From contig NZ_JBEWXT010000001.1 in the NCBI RefSeq assembly GCF_040538665.1, positions 2,816,501-2,880,500 of the forward strand: 64,000 bases of DNA, written 5' to 3'. The position numbers and the translations under genes are program-made. This stretch comes from Aureibaculum sp. 2308TA14-22 (GTDB lineage: Bacteria > Bacteroidota > Bacteroidia > Flavobacteriales > Flavobacteriaceae). The notes beneath the pieces are model-generated. The model ran no database searches, was not told the DNA's origin, and saw only the letters and a program-made list of their open reading frames with translations. Below are positions 36,042 to 45,261 of the stretch, one piece after another; the first letter of the stretch is position 1; each line of letters begins with the position of its first letter.

Positions 36042-36968
36042 TTAATGACTTACTTCTAATTCATAAAACCTAACCTTTGAAAACGAACCTTCATCTCTTG
36101 ATTGAAAGTAATTACCAGCCTTAAAGTAATTCTCAAATACACCCCATCTTCTAATATGAACATTCTCATAAACTTTATATTCACTTCCATTTAGAATAAT
36201 TACCATTTTACCTTCAGAAACCTTAACTTCTAAGGTGAATTTTCTAAAACCTACTTCTTGTTCAAAATTAAACCCGTCATCATTATCCCATGCATCTTCA
36301 TGTAAAATTTCCTCATCAGTAGCGTTCAAATTTTTAAGGATTTTAGTTTTTACACGAATTTTACCTTTATCCCAATAAATCTTTAAAATGGGAGGAGCGT
36401 TATTGTCTTTAGCTCCAATTAAATCACGCTGTTCATCTGTTAAACGCCCATGTATTTGCATAATAATGGTTCTATGGTATTTACCGTCAGAATCTCTTGT
36501 TGTTTGATCCATAGCCAACTTACCTTTCATTATTCCACCTTGTTTAAACGTCCAATTAACATTATTTTCTCCTGGTACCATTTGTTCTCTTAATTCTGAC
36601 CGCGTATACTTCGTATTTGCAGTCTTAGAATTAGTTGGCATAGCATGAAAAACAATAGCTCCTTTTGTAGAATCTATATACATATAAGGTTGAGCTTTTT
36701 GATTTTTTGCAAAATCAAGAATCTCTGGGGGCTCAATTTCATAGGGTTTTCCCTTTTCATTCAATACTGGTAAAGTCACTTTCCAATGGCTTAAATCAAT
36801 ATTAGGAAGCTTAACTTTTTTCTTCCTCTTTTTTTTCTTCTTTTTATCTTGTTTTTCAATTTTACTATCCGATTCTGAAACGCTACTTCCCTTATTTTGA
36901 GCAGTAGCGTTAACAGATAAGAATATTGTTAATACAATAACTAATAGTTCTTTTCGGAAGTTTTTCAT
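36042..36968 (-). CDS. PL7 alginate lyase with lysine-rich linker
   Basis: A 308-residue polysaccharide lyase family 7 beta-jelly-roll enzyme that cleaves alginate by beta-elimination. All three signature motifs are present: RSELR (123-127), QIH (171-173) and YFKAGNYFQ (281-289). These hold the catalytic Arg, Gln, His and Tyr. The signal peptide ends at about 24 (NATAQ) and is not of lipoprotein type. Between it and the domain is a very basic run (DKKKKKKRKKKVK, 41-53), which is unusual. QIH rather than QVH has been associated with G-block or mixed specificity in this family. It is the last gene of the second susC operon. Confidence 0.93.
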   Translation of the reverse strand: MKNFRKELLVIVLTIFLSVNATAQNKGSSVSESDSKIEKQDKKKKKKRKKKVKLPNIDLSHWKVTLPVLNEKGKPYEIEPPEILDFAKNQKAQPYMYIDSTKGAIVFHAMPTNSKTANTKYTRSELREQMVPGENNVNWTFKQGGIMKGKLAMDQTTRDSDGKYHRTIIMQIHGRLTDEQRDLIGAKDNNAPPILKIYWDKGKIRVKTKILKNLNATDEEILHEDAWDNDDGFNFEQEVGFRKFTLEVKVSEGKMVIILNGSEYKVYENVHIRRWGVFENYFKAGNYFQSRDEGSFSKVRFYELEVSH

Positions 36969-36977
36969 GATAATATT

Positions 36978-38726
36978 TTACTGTGCTGGATAAACTTTAA
37001 CATTATCTACAAAAGCATCTACATCTGTAAATGCGTAAATAAATATAGATACTTCACCTACAGAATTAGATCTAAACTGAAGTTTAACTGTTGTACCACC
37101 TGAACAAGAATTGTCAGCAAACTTTCCTTTAGCCTCAGTCCCAACATGCTCTACCAAAGCATTGCTAGCAAGGGCAACATCGCTATCACTAAAATGACCA
37201 TTTAAGATTGCCGCAACTACACTGTTAGTTTCAGCCCCTCCAGTTTTTATAGCATATTCATACTCAAAAATGTAATCTGTATTAGGGCTTAATGTAACTG
37301 CTTGGTATGCATATCTAGTATCACCAGGGTCAGCAGTACCGTCTGCATCATCAGCACTATTGCCAGATGACCATTTTGCTCCTCTTGTTTTAGAACCAGT
37401 TTCTGTTCCGTCATATTCTGTACAAGATCCATCAGAACTACCACTAAAAGGGTTTGAACTTCCCGGAGTGTTAGCTATTTTCCAAGGAGGGTATACGTCA
37501 CTAGAACCTCCATTAAAATCTCCCCACAAAATTTCTGGATTAATAGGACCCGCTGGTCCACCAACAATAACTTCTTTTGTAACAGAAGTGGGTTTATTAA
37601 GAGAATTTGTAGTTGTTAACGTAACCATGTATGTCTTTTCCAAACCATCATTATTATAACTATGTGTTGGGCTTGCATCTGTTGAGCTATTACCATCTCC
37701 AAAATCCCAACTATGACTAGTTGCAAGTTCAGAAGCATCTGTAAAGGTAACATCATAATCACTAGCTACCTCATCAAAAGTAAATTCAGGAACTGAAAGT
37801 GGAGCCCTATAAAGATAAATGTTATCTACATTAAGAGTTGCCTCATTACTTGCAGTACCGCCTGTACCTAATTCTAATTTTATGTCGTCAATTTGAGTAA
37901 TTCCTTCAGAAGCAAAATCAATATCGACACCTGTCCAAACACCATTCGTTAAAGTTTGTTCAAAAGTTTTACCTCCCAATGTTATTTTTACTTTATCAAC
38001 ACCTATATCATGTAAAGAATGAAGGTCTAAGTGAATGGAATCTGCAGAAGCACCAGTTCCAAAAACATCTGCAATAACTATAGCAGGGTCAAAAGAAATA
38101 GATGCAGCAACAGTACCATGAAGCCTAGAATACTGAATTACTTTATTTTTTATATCTCCAACCTCTACTTCATTATACTCTGCATCACCATCATCAAAAT
38201 TAGAACTTGAAAATTTGTTTGAATAGGGAGCAAAAACACCACCAGTTTCAATACCATCACTGAAAATAACATATGCATTTTGATCAAGTATAGTTGGTGA
38301 TAAAGGTACCGAAGATATATCAGTAACTTTATGTGTAATTGTTACATTCTTAGTCTGAGTAACACTCGCAAGACCTTTATTTGATATTGCAGTTACTGTT
38401 ACCGTATATGTAACTTCTTCAACGTCATTAGGATAATCGTAAGATGCCGTACCTGCATCTTCTGTAATTGTTATTACATCAGTTGTGCTATTTGGGTCTC
38501 CAAAATCTACCTCATAAGAAGTTGCTCCCAAACCTTGCGGACGTACGGTAACCATAGTTCCGTCTCCATCTTCTACTTTTAAAGTTATAGCATGACTTGG
38601 AAATGTAATTTCCGTAAGCCCTGTTCCTTCTAATGACGTTGGAGATTCTTTTACAAACTCATCTTCACATGAGACTGCAAGGCCTGTTATAAGTAAGGCA
38701 AATATTCCTTTTTTTAATAAATTCAT
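36978..38726 (-). CDS. PKD-domain surface glycan-binding lipoprotein (large)
   Basis: A 582-residue lipoprotein with signal LLITGLAVSC and an acidic export-type sequence after Cys (EDEFVKES), so it is probably surface exposed. It has an Ig/PKD-like domain at about 45-135, a jelly-roll-like region at about 140-310, a PKD domain at about 320-390 (SHSWDFGDGNSSTDASPTHSY) and a C-terminal beta-sandwich at about 395-582. The last two domains are shared with the 309-residue neighbour. No catalytic motif is seen. Its place after susD argues for an alginate-binding accessory role. Confidence 0.8.
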   Translation of the reverse strand: MNLLKKGIFALLITGLAVSCEDEFVKESPTSLEGTGLTEITFPSHAITLKVEDGDGTMVTVRPQGLGATSYEVDFGDPNSTTDVITITEDAGTASYDYPNDVEEVTYTVTVTAISNKGLASVTQTKNVTITHKVTDISSVPLSPTILDQNAYVIFSDGIETGGVFAPYSNKFSSSNFDDGDAEYNEVEVGDIKNKVIQYSRLHGTVAASISFDPAIVIADVFGTGASADSIHLDLHSLHDIGVDKVKITLGGKTFEQTLTNGVWTGVDIDFASEGITQIDDIKLELGTGGTASNEATLNVDNIYLYRAPLSVPEFTFDEVASDYDVTFTDASELATSHSWDFGDGNSSTDASPTHSYNNDGLEKTYMVTLTTTNSLNKPTSVTKEVIVGGPAGPINPEILWGDFNGGSSDVYPPWKIANTPGSSNPFSGSSDGSCTEYDGTETGSKTRGAKWSSGNSADDADGTADPGDTRYAYQAVTLSPNTDYIFEYEYAIKTGGAETNSVVAAILNGHFSDSDVALASNALVEHVGTEAKGKFADNSCSGGTTVKLQFRSNSVGEVSIFIYAFTDVDAFVDNVKVYPAQ

Positions 38727-38753
38727 AATTTCTACTTGTTTATTATTATTTTG

Positions 38754-39683
38754 TTATGGTTTTGGATATACTTTAACATTATCGATATACGCGTCTTGAT
38801 CTGTATCACCAAAAATCCAAATCGAAATTAAACCGCTTGCATTAGACGTAAATTCCTTTTTAACTATTGTAAAGTTTCCTTTGCCATTAAGTTCATTAGC
38901 AACTGACTCTGCCAAAGGCGTACTCGCTAAAGCATCAGCTCCATCTTCAAAGTGACCATCTAAAATTTGCACCGTTATGTTACTTCCAGGAGAAGCAGCC
39001 ACCTTTATAGCATATGCGTATTCTATAATATATTTAACAGTGCGATCAGCTGTTGTGGGCGATACAGTTAATGCCTGATATGCATATCTTCTACTACCTG
39101 GATTTCCAGGATCAGAAGTGCCTGCAGCAAATTTCATACCTTTCGTTTTAGAACCCGTATCTACCTCATCATAATTTATAGGAGAACCATCACTAGAAGT
39201 GTTAACTGTCGTTGTAGTTCCGCCCGTAAATTTATCTATTTTCCAACTAGGAGTAAAACCTGTTTCCATATCTCCATTAATAACAATTGGATTGATAGGA
39301 ACAAATACATCTCTCACTTCTACCATTTGTGTAGTAATTCCTGACGCATTATTTGCATCAAGAGCTGTTAATGTTACTTCGTAATCACCTTCACCAGCTT
39401 CAAAAATATAGATAGGATCTTTATCTGTTGACGTATCTCCTCCGCCAAAATCCCAGATATAATTTGTAGCTTCACTTGATGTATTGGTGAATTTAATTTT
39501 TCTAAAGTTCTCAGCGTCTGGAGTGGTACTAAAGTTTGCTTGTGGTAAAACCAAATCAGGTATAGAACCTGCCTCTGGCAAATCAAACTCAAAAGCTTCT
39601 TCGCAGCTTACCACGAAAAATATCGCTGATATGCCTAACACAATCTTTATAGCACTCTTCAAAGTATTCAATTTTTTTTTCAT
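38754..39683 (-). CDS. PKD-domain surface glycan-binding lipoprotein (small)
   Basis: A 309-residue lipoprotein with signal IFFVVSC followed by EEAFEFDLPE, an acidic export-type sequence. It has one PKD domain at about 45-125 (NYIWDFGGGDTSTDKDP) and a C-terminal beta-sandwich at about 130-309 ending DAYIDNVKVYPKP. The C-terminal domain is clearly homologous to that of the 582-residue neighbour (ETGSKTRGAKW against DTGSKTKGMKF, RYAYQA in both). The pair is probably a duplication with domain gain. Likely binds alginate chains at the surface next to SusD. Confidence 0.8.
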   Translation of the reverse strand: MKKKLNTLKSAIKIVLGISAIFFVVSCEEAFEFDLPEAGSIPDLVLPQANFSTTPDAENFRKIKFTNTSSEATNYIWDFGGGDTSTDKDPIYIFEAGEGDYEVTLTALDANNASGITTQMVEVRDVFVPINPIVINGDMETGFTPSWKIDKFTGGTTTTVNTSSDGSPINYDEVDTGSKTKGMKFAAGTSDPGNPGSRRYAYQALTVSPTTADRTVKYIIEYAYAIKVAASPGSNITVQILDGHFEDGADALASTPLAESVANELNGKGNFTIVKKEFTSNASGLISIWIFGDTDQDAYIDNVKVYPKP

Positions 39684-39703
39684 GTTTTCTAATTTTTGTA
39701 TTA

Positions 39704-41212
39704 TTAATAACCAGGATTTTGTGTTAAAAGTCCCTTACTTAAATTAATTTCTCTTGATGGAATTGGCAATAGTAAGGCTCTGGCATTATAACTAGGATAA
39801 ACTGATATGTCATCATCGTCATCTTCGTTAGCATGATTTTGCAATACAGCATCCGCAACTCCAAACCTTAACAAATCAAAGAAACGCTGATTTTCAAAAG
39901 CCAATTCTACTCTTCTTTCCAATAATAATTCCTCCTTTGATATTACCCCGTCTGCATCATTAGGTAAACCTGCACGATTTCTAACAGCGTTGAATGAACT
40001 TAATGCCTCTGCAGTATTAGCATTACCAGTAGCTCCCATAATTGCTTCTACATGCATCAACAATACATCAGCATAACGTAACACTATCCAATCATTACCC
40101 GCATCTTTAGGACTAGCACCATAAGTTGGAGCGGCTGGATCTGTAGTAATATCAGAGCCATCAGGTAAAAACTTCGTTACTTCAATTTTCGGATCATCTG
40201 GATCACCAAAAACAGCATAAGAAACTGCTGTTCTATTCCCTCCATTTGCATCAAAAGCAGCTACCAAATTAGGATTAACATAGTTTAAACCATCCTGTCT
40301 ACCTTGACGTTTAAACCCCGTGAACTCAGCCGAGAAACCTTGACTTTCATTTGGATTTCCAAACTCATATCGAATAGCAAAAATAATTTCGTCATTCAAT
40401 TCATTATAAAATACATCGTTAAAATCAGCCTGTAAATTAAAATTTCCACTGGCTACAATAGCCTCGCATAACTCTTTAGCTCCAGCATAGTTAGGGGTAG
40501 GCTGTGATAAATATACTTTTGCCAAAATGCCTTGTGCCGCCGCTTTTGAAGCTCTGGCCTTATAACTATTATCTAAATTGGCAACAGCTTCTTGTAAGTC
40601 TGCTACAATTTGTTGATAAACTGTTGCTTTAGGCACTCTGGTAAAAAGTAATTCATCTTGATCAGAGGATACCACCTCGGTTACCAATGGAACAGCACCA
40701 ATTGCATCATCATCACTTCCATATAATCTAACCAAATTAAAATAGGCATAAGCTCTTAAAAATTTAGCTTCTGCTGTGTATTTTGAAATGTTTGAAGCAT
40801 CTGCGGCATCAATATAATTAAGAATATTATTTGCTCTAAAAATAATTTCGTACATAGATTGATAATAATCTTCTGATTGAATGTTGTTTGCATCGGTTAC
40901 ATACCTATGAAAATCAGCTCTTGAACCTTCGAGAGTAGCACTTCTTGTATTGTCAGAGCGGTGCTCTGTCAAAAGATATTCAAATTGTACACCCCTATTG
41001 AAATCTGAGTTGCTCGATTCTGTATTTTCATTAACTCCCTGTATAGCGTCATAGATTCCATAAATTCCAGCCAATACATCTGCGTCTGTTTTAAAGAATC
41101 CATCCGAAGCAACAGCAGTATCTGGTAGTGGATTTAAAAACTCATCTACATCACAAGAAACAAAAATAGCTCCTATTGTTAATGCAAAAATTAAAAATTT
41201 TATATATTTCAT
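39704..41212 (-). CDS. SusD/RagB-family surface glycan-binding lipoprotein
   Basis: A 502-residue SusD-like lipoprotein (signal IGAIFVSC, then DVDEFLNPLPDTA). Family blocks are present: EAKFLRAYAYFNLVRLYG, ASKAAAQGILAKVYLSQP, DWIVLRYADVLLMHVEAI and the C-terminal RRVELAFENQRFFDLLRFG. It partners the SusC 18 bases upstream, and both lie in the operon with two PKD proteins and a PL7 lyase. Alginate oligosaccharide is therefore the expected ligand. Confidence 0.95.
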   Translation of the reverse strand: MKYIKFLIFALTIGAIFVSCDVDEFLNPLPDTAVASDGFFKTDADVLAGIYGIYDAIQGVNENTESSNSDFNRGVQFEYLLTEHRSDNTRSATLEGSRADFHRYVTDANNIQSEDYYQSMYEIIFRANNILNYIDAADASNISKYTAEAKFLRAYAYFNLVRLYGSDDDAIGAVPLVTEVVSSDQDELLFTRVPKATVYQQIVADLQEAVANLDNSYKARASKAAAQGILAKVYLSQPTPNYAGAKELCEAIVASGNFNLQADFNDVFYNELNDEIIFAIRYEFGNPNESQGFSAEFTGFKRQGRQDGLNYVNPNLVAAFDANGGNRTAVSYAVFGDPDDPKIEVTKFLPDGSDITTDPAAPTYGASPKDAGNDWIVLRYADVLLMHVEAIMGATGNANTAEALSSFNAVRNRAGLPNDADGVISKEELLLERRVELAFENQRFFDLLRFGVADAVLQNHANEDDDDDISVYPSYNARALLLPIPSREINLSKGLLTQNPGY

Positions 41213-41230
41213 AATTAATGTTTTTTTATA

Positions 41231-44200
41231 TTAAAAATTAATGTTCAAACCAACTGAGTAAGTACTAAACAAAGGCGTACCTGCTCTTTGAGAGCCATAA
41301 GTTATAGGCGTATTATTGGAGTCAATATATTCAGGATTAAAACCGTGATAATCATCAGAAGTAATATAGAGTACATTCTGTCCACTTGCATACAATCGCA
41401 ATGATGATATCCCTAATTTTGATACAGCATCCTTTGGTAAATTATAACCAATATTTACATTACGTAATGAAAAATATCCTGAATTTTGAACAATATCGTT
41501 TGTAAAAATTTTCGGTTGAAGAAAAGAGACATCAGAAATAATTCCTTCAGCCACCATTTGTTCTGCACCGCCATCAATAGTGGCACCACTAAAATGATAG
41601 AAATATTGATCTCCAACGTTTCTTACTTGCCCCCCTTGACTCCCTTGAATCATAAAAGAAAAATCCAAGTTTCCATATTTAAAATCATTGGTCAAACTCC
41701 AAACGATATCTGGATAAGGGTCTCCCAAAATGGTCTTATCACCATCTGTAATTAAACCATCTCCATTCAAATCTTTTACAATAATATCCTCAGCCTGTCC
41801 GTTAATTCGATTATAAGGCGTATCCCAATATTGTGTTGATATTTCCTTATCAACAACATAGCCATAAAAGGAAGAAATAGGATTACCAACCAAGTTTATC
41901 CATTGTGTATTTCTATCAAATCCATCTACGCCAAGGTTTCCATTGTCATTTCCAAAATCAATTAATTCATTCGTGTTGGTTGATGCGATAAATGTTGAAC
42001 TCCACGAAAACTTTTCCATGGCAACATTTTTGGTTCTCAATTCAAGTTCCCAACCTCTATTTTCTACTTCTCCTTTATTTACGATTCCTCCACCAAATCC
42101 GGTAACATAAGAAACATCTTGATTTAACAATAAGTTATCACTTGTTCTCTTGTAGTAATCTAAGGATCCCGTTATCCTATTGTTAAAAAACCCAAAATCT
42201 ACTCCGGGATTAATTTCCTCAGAAGCTTCCCATTGTAACAATGCATTGGCAATATTTCGCGGAGAAAAACCTGAAGCGACAGCACCATCATCCGTAACCG
42301 CATTGGCACCTTGTAATAGTGCCAAATAAGGCCAAGTATTGGTTAAACCATCTCCTACATTAAAATTTTCAGCACCCGTAAGACCATAACTAGCTCTGAA
42401 CTTTAATGTACTTAAGAAATTACTATCACTTAAGAAATTTTCATTGTGTACATTCCATCCTACAGATACTGCAGGGAAATTACCCCACTTAGAATCTAAA
42501 CCAAAAACTGAACTACCATCTCGTCTAATTGAAGCATTCAATAAATATTTATCTGCATAAGCATAGGTAAACCTGCCAAAATAACCAATCTTTCTAATAC
42601 TAAGATTGATTTCGCCATCTGCAGGTTTGGTAATAATTGTTGCTCCTTGTAAGTTTTTAAGCAAATCATTAGAATATCCACTGGCATTAACAGTACTAAT
42701 TTCATCATTTCTCTTTTGAATTGTTGCACCCGCTAATACATTAATTTCATGATTACCAATTACCTTATTATAAGACAGGGTATTATCTGAAATTAATCTA
42801 GTTCTAAATCTATTTCTCAACTCATAATCTGCTCCATTCGAATGATGATACTTTGTCCCATTCCATCTTGTTCTTTTACTCTGTTCTAAAGTAACCCCAA
42901 AACTTGTTTTTGCTGTTAAACCATCAAAAAGTTCATAACTTAAATAAGTAGAACCTAATAATTTAGTCTTAAACTCATAATGTTCTCTTTCAACATATTG
43001 TGCATAAGGATTTTGATCTCCTGAAGTACGAGGTGTTGTATTACTGCCATCACCATTTATGTCTAACTCATCCAAATGATCTTCTCGAAAATAATCACCC
43101 ACCCCAACATCTGGATAAGCATCTCTATCAATAAACTGAAGCGTTTCTTCTGTATGATAAATAGGTAACCAAGGTGATTGTCTTATTGGGTTATGTATAG
43201 ATGTAGGTAATCTTCTTTGTTTTGAATAAGAAGGTGTCGCACTCAATCCAAATTTAAGCTTTTTGCTCAATTTGGTATCTACTTTAATTTTTGCAGAATA
43301 CACCTTATAATCATCCGTTATCACCACACCTTCATCATGAAGATATCTTAAAGCCGTACTAAATTTTGTATTTTCAGTACCCCCTCTTGCTGAAAGAGAA
43401 TGACTTACAATATTACCTCCATCAAAGAAAACATCTTGCCAATCTCTATCAATACCGGTTACCTCTATTAGTTTTAGTGCGTACAAGTTACCATTACTAA
43501 TGGAACCTGTTTCTGCCAATTCTTTAGCTGCCCAATCGGTAGCATTTCTCCTATAATCATCACTCCCGAAAGCTGATTTATAACCCGTGTAAACCTCATA
43601 ACCAAATTTTGTTTTTCCTTCTTTTCCTGTTTTTGTAGTAATTAGAATTACCCCATTAGACCCTTCACTACCATAGATAGAAGCAGATGCTGCATCCTTT
43701 AAAACCTCAAAAGATTCTACATCATTCATATCTAGAGTTCCAAGAAAGTCAGAATCTACTATCACCCCATCTACAACTACTGCAGGTCCTGCATCAGATG
43801 ATATCGACCCTGTACCTCTAATTCTAATAGTAGGTGCTCCGCCAGCTTCTGCATTTGACGCAGAAATGTTTACCCCAGATACTTGCCCTATTAAAGCATC
43901 ATCAACCCTTGCTACCGCTATTTGGTCTAAACTTTCGTTTACAACTTTTGAAATAGAACCAGTAAGGTGAGATTTTTTCTGAGTTCCGTAACCCACAACA
44001 ACAACTTCATCCAATTGGTTGCTGTCCTCAGCCAAAGATATATTGATTGTTTTTTGGTCTTCGATTATAATAGTTTGAGATACATACCCTATAAATGAAA
44101 ATTGTAGCACATCGCCACTTTTAACTTCTAAAGAATAATTACCATCAAAATCCGTAGTGGTACCCTTACTGGCACCCACAATTAATACAGTTGCACCTGG

Positions 44201-44323
44201 AATTGGCGATTGATCAGCCTCAGCTATAACTGTACCCGTTAATGTATAGCTATCTTGAGCAAATAATGTAATATTTACAAGCAAAGCTATCATTAGAGCT
44301 AGTATTGATTTAAATTTCATCAT
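41231..44323 (-). CDS. SusC/RagA-type TonB-dependent outer-membrane transporter
   Basis: A 1030-residue SusC-like protein. It has a signal peptide (about 1-22, ending LFAQ), a carboxypeptidase-regulatory-like domain (about 25-100), a TonB-box region (DEVVVVGYGTQKK), a plug (about 115-235, LKDAASASIYGSEGSNGVILITT) and a barrel ending in FSTYSVGLNINF. It is the probable alginate-oligosaccharide importer, being followed by susD, two PKD genes and a PL7 lyase. Its predicted operator lies about 310 bases upstream, implying a long leader that contains two hairpins. Confidence 0.95.
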   Translation of the reverse strand: MMKFKSILALMIALLVNITLFAQDSYTLTGTVIAEADQSPIPGATVLIVGASKGTTTDFDGNYSLEVKSGDVLQFSFIGYVSQTIIIEDQKTINISLAEDSNQLDEVVVVGYGTQKKSHLTGSISKVVNESLDQIAVARVDDALIGQVSGVNISASNAEAGGAPTIRIRGTGSISSDAGPAVVVDGVIVDSDFLGTLDMNDVESFEVLKDAASASIYGSEGSNGVILITTKTGKEGKTKFGYEVYTGYKSAFGSDDYRRNATDWAAKELAETGSISNGNLYALKLIEVTGIDRDWQDVFFDGGNIVSHSLSARGGTENTKFSTALRYLHDEGVVITDDYKVYSAKIKVDTKLSKKLKFGLSATPSYSKQRRLPTSIHNPIRQSPWLPIYHTEETLQFIDRDAYPDVGVGDYFREDHLDELDINGDGSNTTPRTSGDQNPYAQYVEREHYEFKTKLLGSTYLSYELFDGLTAKTSFGVTLEQSKRTRWNGTKYHHSNGADYELRNRFRTRLISDNTLSYNKVIGNHEINVLAGATIQKRNDEISTVNASGYSNDLLKNLQGATIITKPADGEINLSIRKIGYFGRFTYAYADKYLLNASIRRDGSSVFGLDSKWGNFPAVSVGWNVHNENFLSDSNFLSTLKFRASYGLTGAENFNVGDGLTNTWPYLALLQGANAVTDDGAVASGFSPRNIANALLQWEASEEINPGVDFGFFNNRITGSLDYYKRTSDNLLLNQDVSYVTGFGGGIVNKGEVENRGWELELRTKNVAMEKFSWSSTFIASTNTNELIDFGNDNGNLGVDGFDRNTQWINLVGNPISSFYGYVVDKEISTQYWDTPYNRINGQAEDIIVKDLNGDGLITDGDKTILGDPYPDIVWSLTNDFKYGNLDFSFMIQGSQGGQVRNVGDQYFYHFSGATIDGGAEQMVAEGIISDVSFLQPKIFTNDIVQNSGYFSLRNVNIGYNLPKDAVSKLGISSLRLYASGQNVLYITSDDYHGFNPEYIDSNNTPITYGSQRAGTPLFSTYSVGLNINF

Positions 44324-44450
44324 TGATTTTATTATGTTAGTAATATTTGATTTTAGTACTATTAAAAAGTACTTCTAAATGAGAATATTTCTTCTCATTT
44401 CTTAACATAACCTTAGACAAAGTTTAGAACTAAAAATCAACTGATTTTTG

Positions 44451-44561
44451 TATTTTTGTAGAAAGCATGTTTTTAGCAAAGTAATTTCATGTATTTAATA
44501 TTACTTCCCCGACAAAAGAAGTAATACAAATGGAGGATAGGCATATGTCTATCCTTTTTTT
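44451..44561 (+). ncRNA. Candidate small RNA antisense to the second susC leader
   Basis: On the plus strand a -7-like box TATTTTTG (44451-44458) is followed by about 100 bases with two hairpins. ATTACTTC/GAAGTAAT spans 44500-44525, and GGATAG/CTATCC (44535-44554) is followed by a seven-T run, a good intrinsic terminator. No plus-strand ORF precedes it. The segment lies opposite the predicted leader of susC. The -33 element is weak. Alternatively the hairpins are leader structures of the susC mRNA, but the U-run favours the plus strand. Confidence 0.4.
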
Positions 44562-44629
44562 ATTAAGTAGAGTTTTTCATTGTTTATTGAGTTGAGTTAG
44601 TATTAATATTGTTAAGAACACTATTTAAT

Positions 44630-44671
44630 TGGTTTTCCAAACTGGTAAACCAAATTGGTTTTCCAAAGATA
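44630..44671 (-). promoter_or_regulatory. Second susC promoter with triple tandem operator
   Basis: Three decamers lie at exact 13-bp spacing: TGGTTTTCCA (44630-44639), TGGTAAACCA (44643-44652) and TGGTTTTCCA (44656-44665). On the minus strand the box TATCTTTG (44664-44671) runs straight into them, as in the other arrays. The outer copies deviate at one core position (TCCA for ACCA). The array lies about 310 bases upstream of susC in the 541-bp gap to kdgF. Confidence 0.7.
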
Positions 44672-44864
44672 TGTTATTTTTTCGTTAAAAAAAATATTTT
44701 TTCAATTTTACTCCATAAAAACTCTCTAATAGGGCAATATATATCTATTAAAATGCCTGCTTTAGTACATTTTTCTCCGTGTAATACGTGAGGTAGAATG
44801 TATAAAGAATTTCCATAAAAAAATAAAACTGTACTATTCTCTCGTAATATCTAACAGAATTATT

Positions 44865-45242
44865 CTATGACTTATCTCCAAAATAAGATACTCCATCACC
44901 ACTTAAGAAATCTTCTCTTACTGGACTAAAGGTGTCAATTAGCATCCCTTCTTCTAAGCAAACTGCACTATGCAATAAATTAGGTTCGATATATACTCCA
45001 TCTCCTGCTTCTACAATTTGTTTTACTCCATCAATTTCAAATTCAAATTTACCAGAAACACAATAGGTAGCTTGTGTGTGAAAATGTTGATGTGGAGCAC
45101 CTAATGCTCCTTTTTCAAATTTTACTTTTACCATCATGATTTGGTTATCGTAACCTAAGAATTTTCTTGATACTCCACCACCAAGTTCTTCCCATTGCAT
45201 GTCTTTTGTAATGATATACTTTTCACTAAATCGTTGTTTCAT
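44865..45242 (-). CDS. kdgF: KdgF-type cupin, unsaturated uronate ring-opening
   Basis: A 125-residue single-domain cupin. PHQHFHTQATYCVSGKFEFEIDG holds the metal-binding His/Gln set, and EPNLLHSAVCLEEG the last His. KdgF converts the cyclic 4,5-unsaturated monouronate released by exolyases into linear DEH. The ATG at 45242 was chosen over one 17 codons upstream (45293) because the family starts near here and the longer form would overlap the PL17 stop. It is the last gene of the PL6-PL17-kdgF operon, 19 bases after PL17. Confidence 0.9.
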   Translation of the reverse strand: MKQRFSEKYIITKDMQWEELGGGVSRKFLGYDNQIMMVKVKFEKGALGAPHQHFHTQATYCVSGKFEFEIDGVKQIVEAGDGVYIEPNLLHSAVCLEEGMLIDTFSPVREDFLSGDGVSYFGDKS

Positions 45243-45261
45243 ATGTTTATTTTTTTTGTTT

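Noticed and set aside
37360-37659. 99-residue plus-strand ORF inside the large PKD gene
   Set aside because: It lies wholly opposite a well-supported gene and has no family features. It is a shadow frame.
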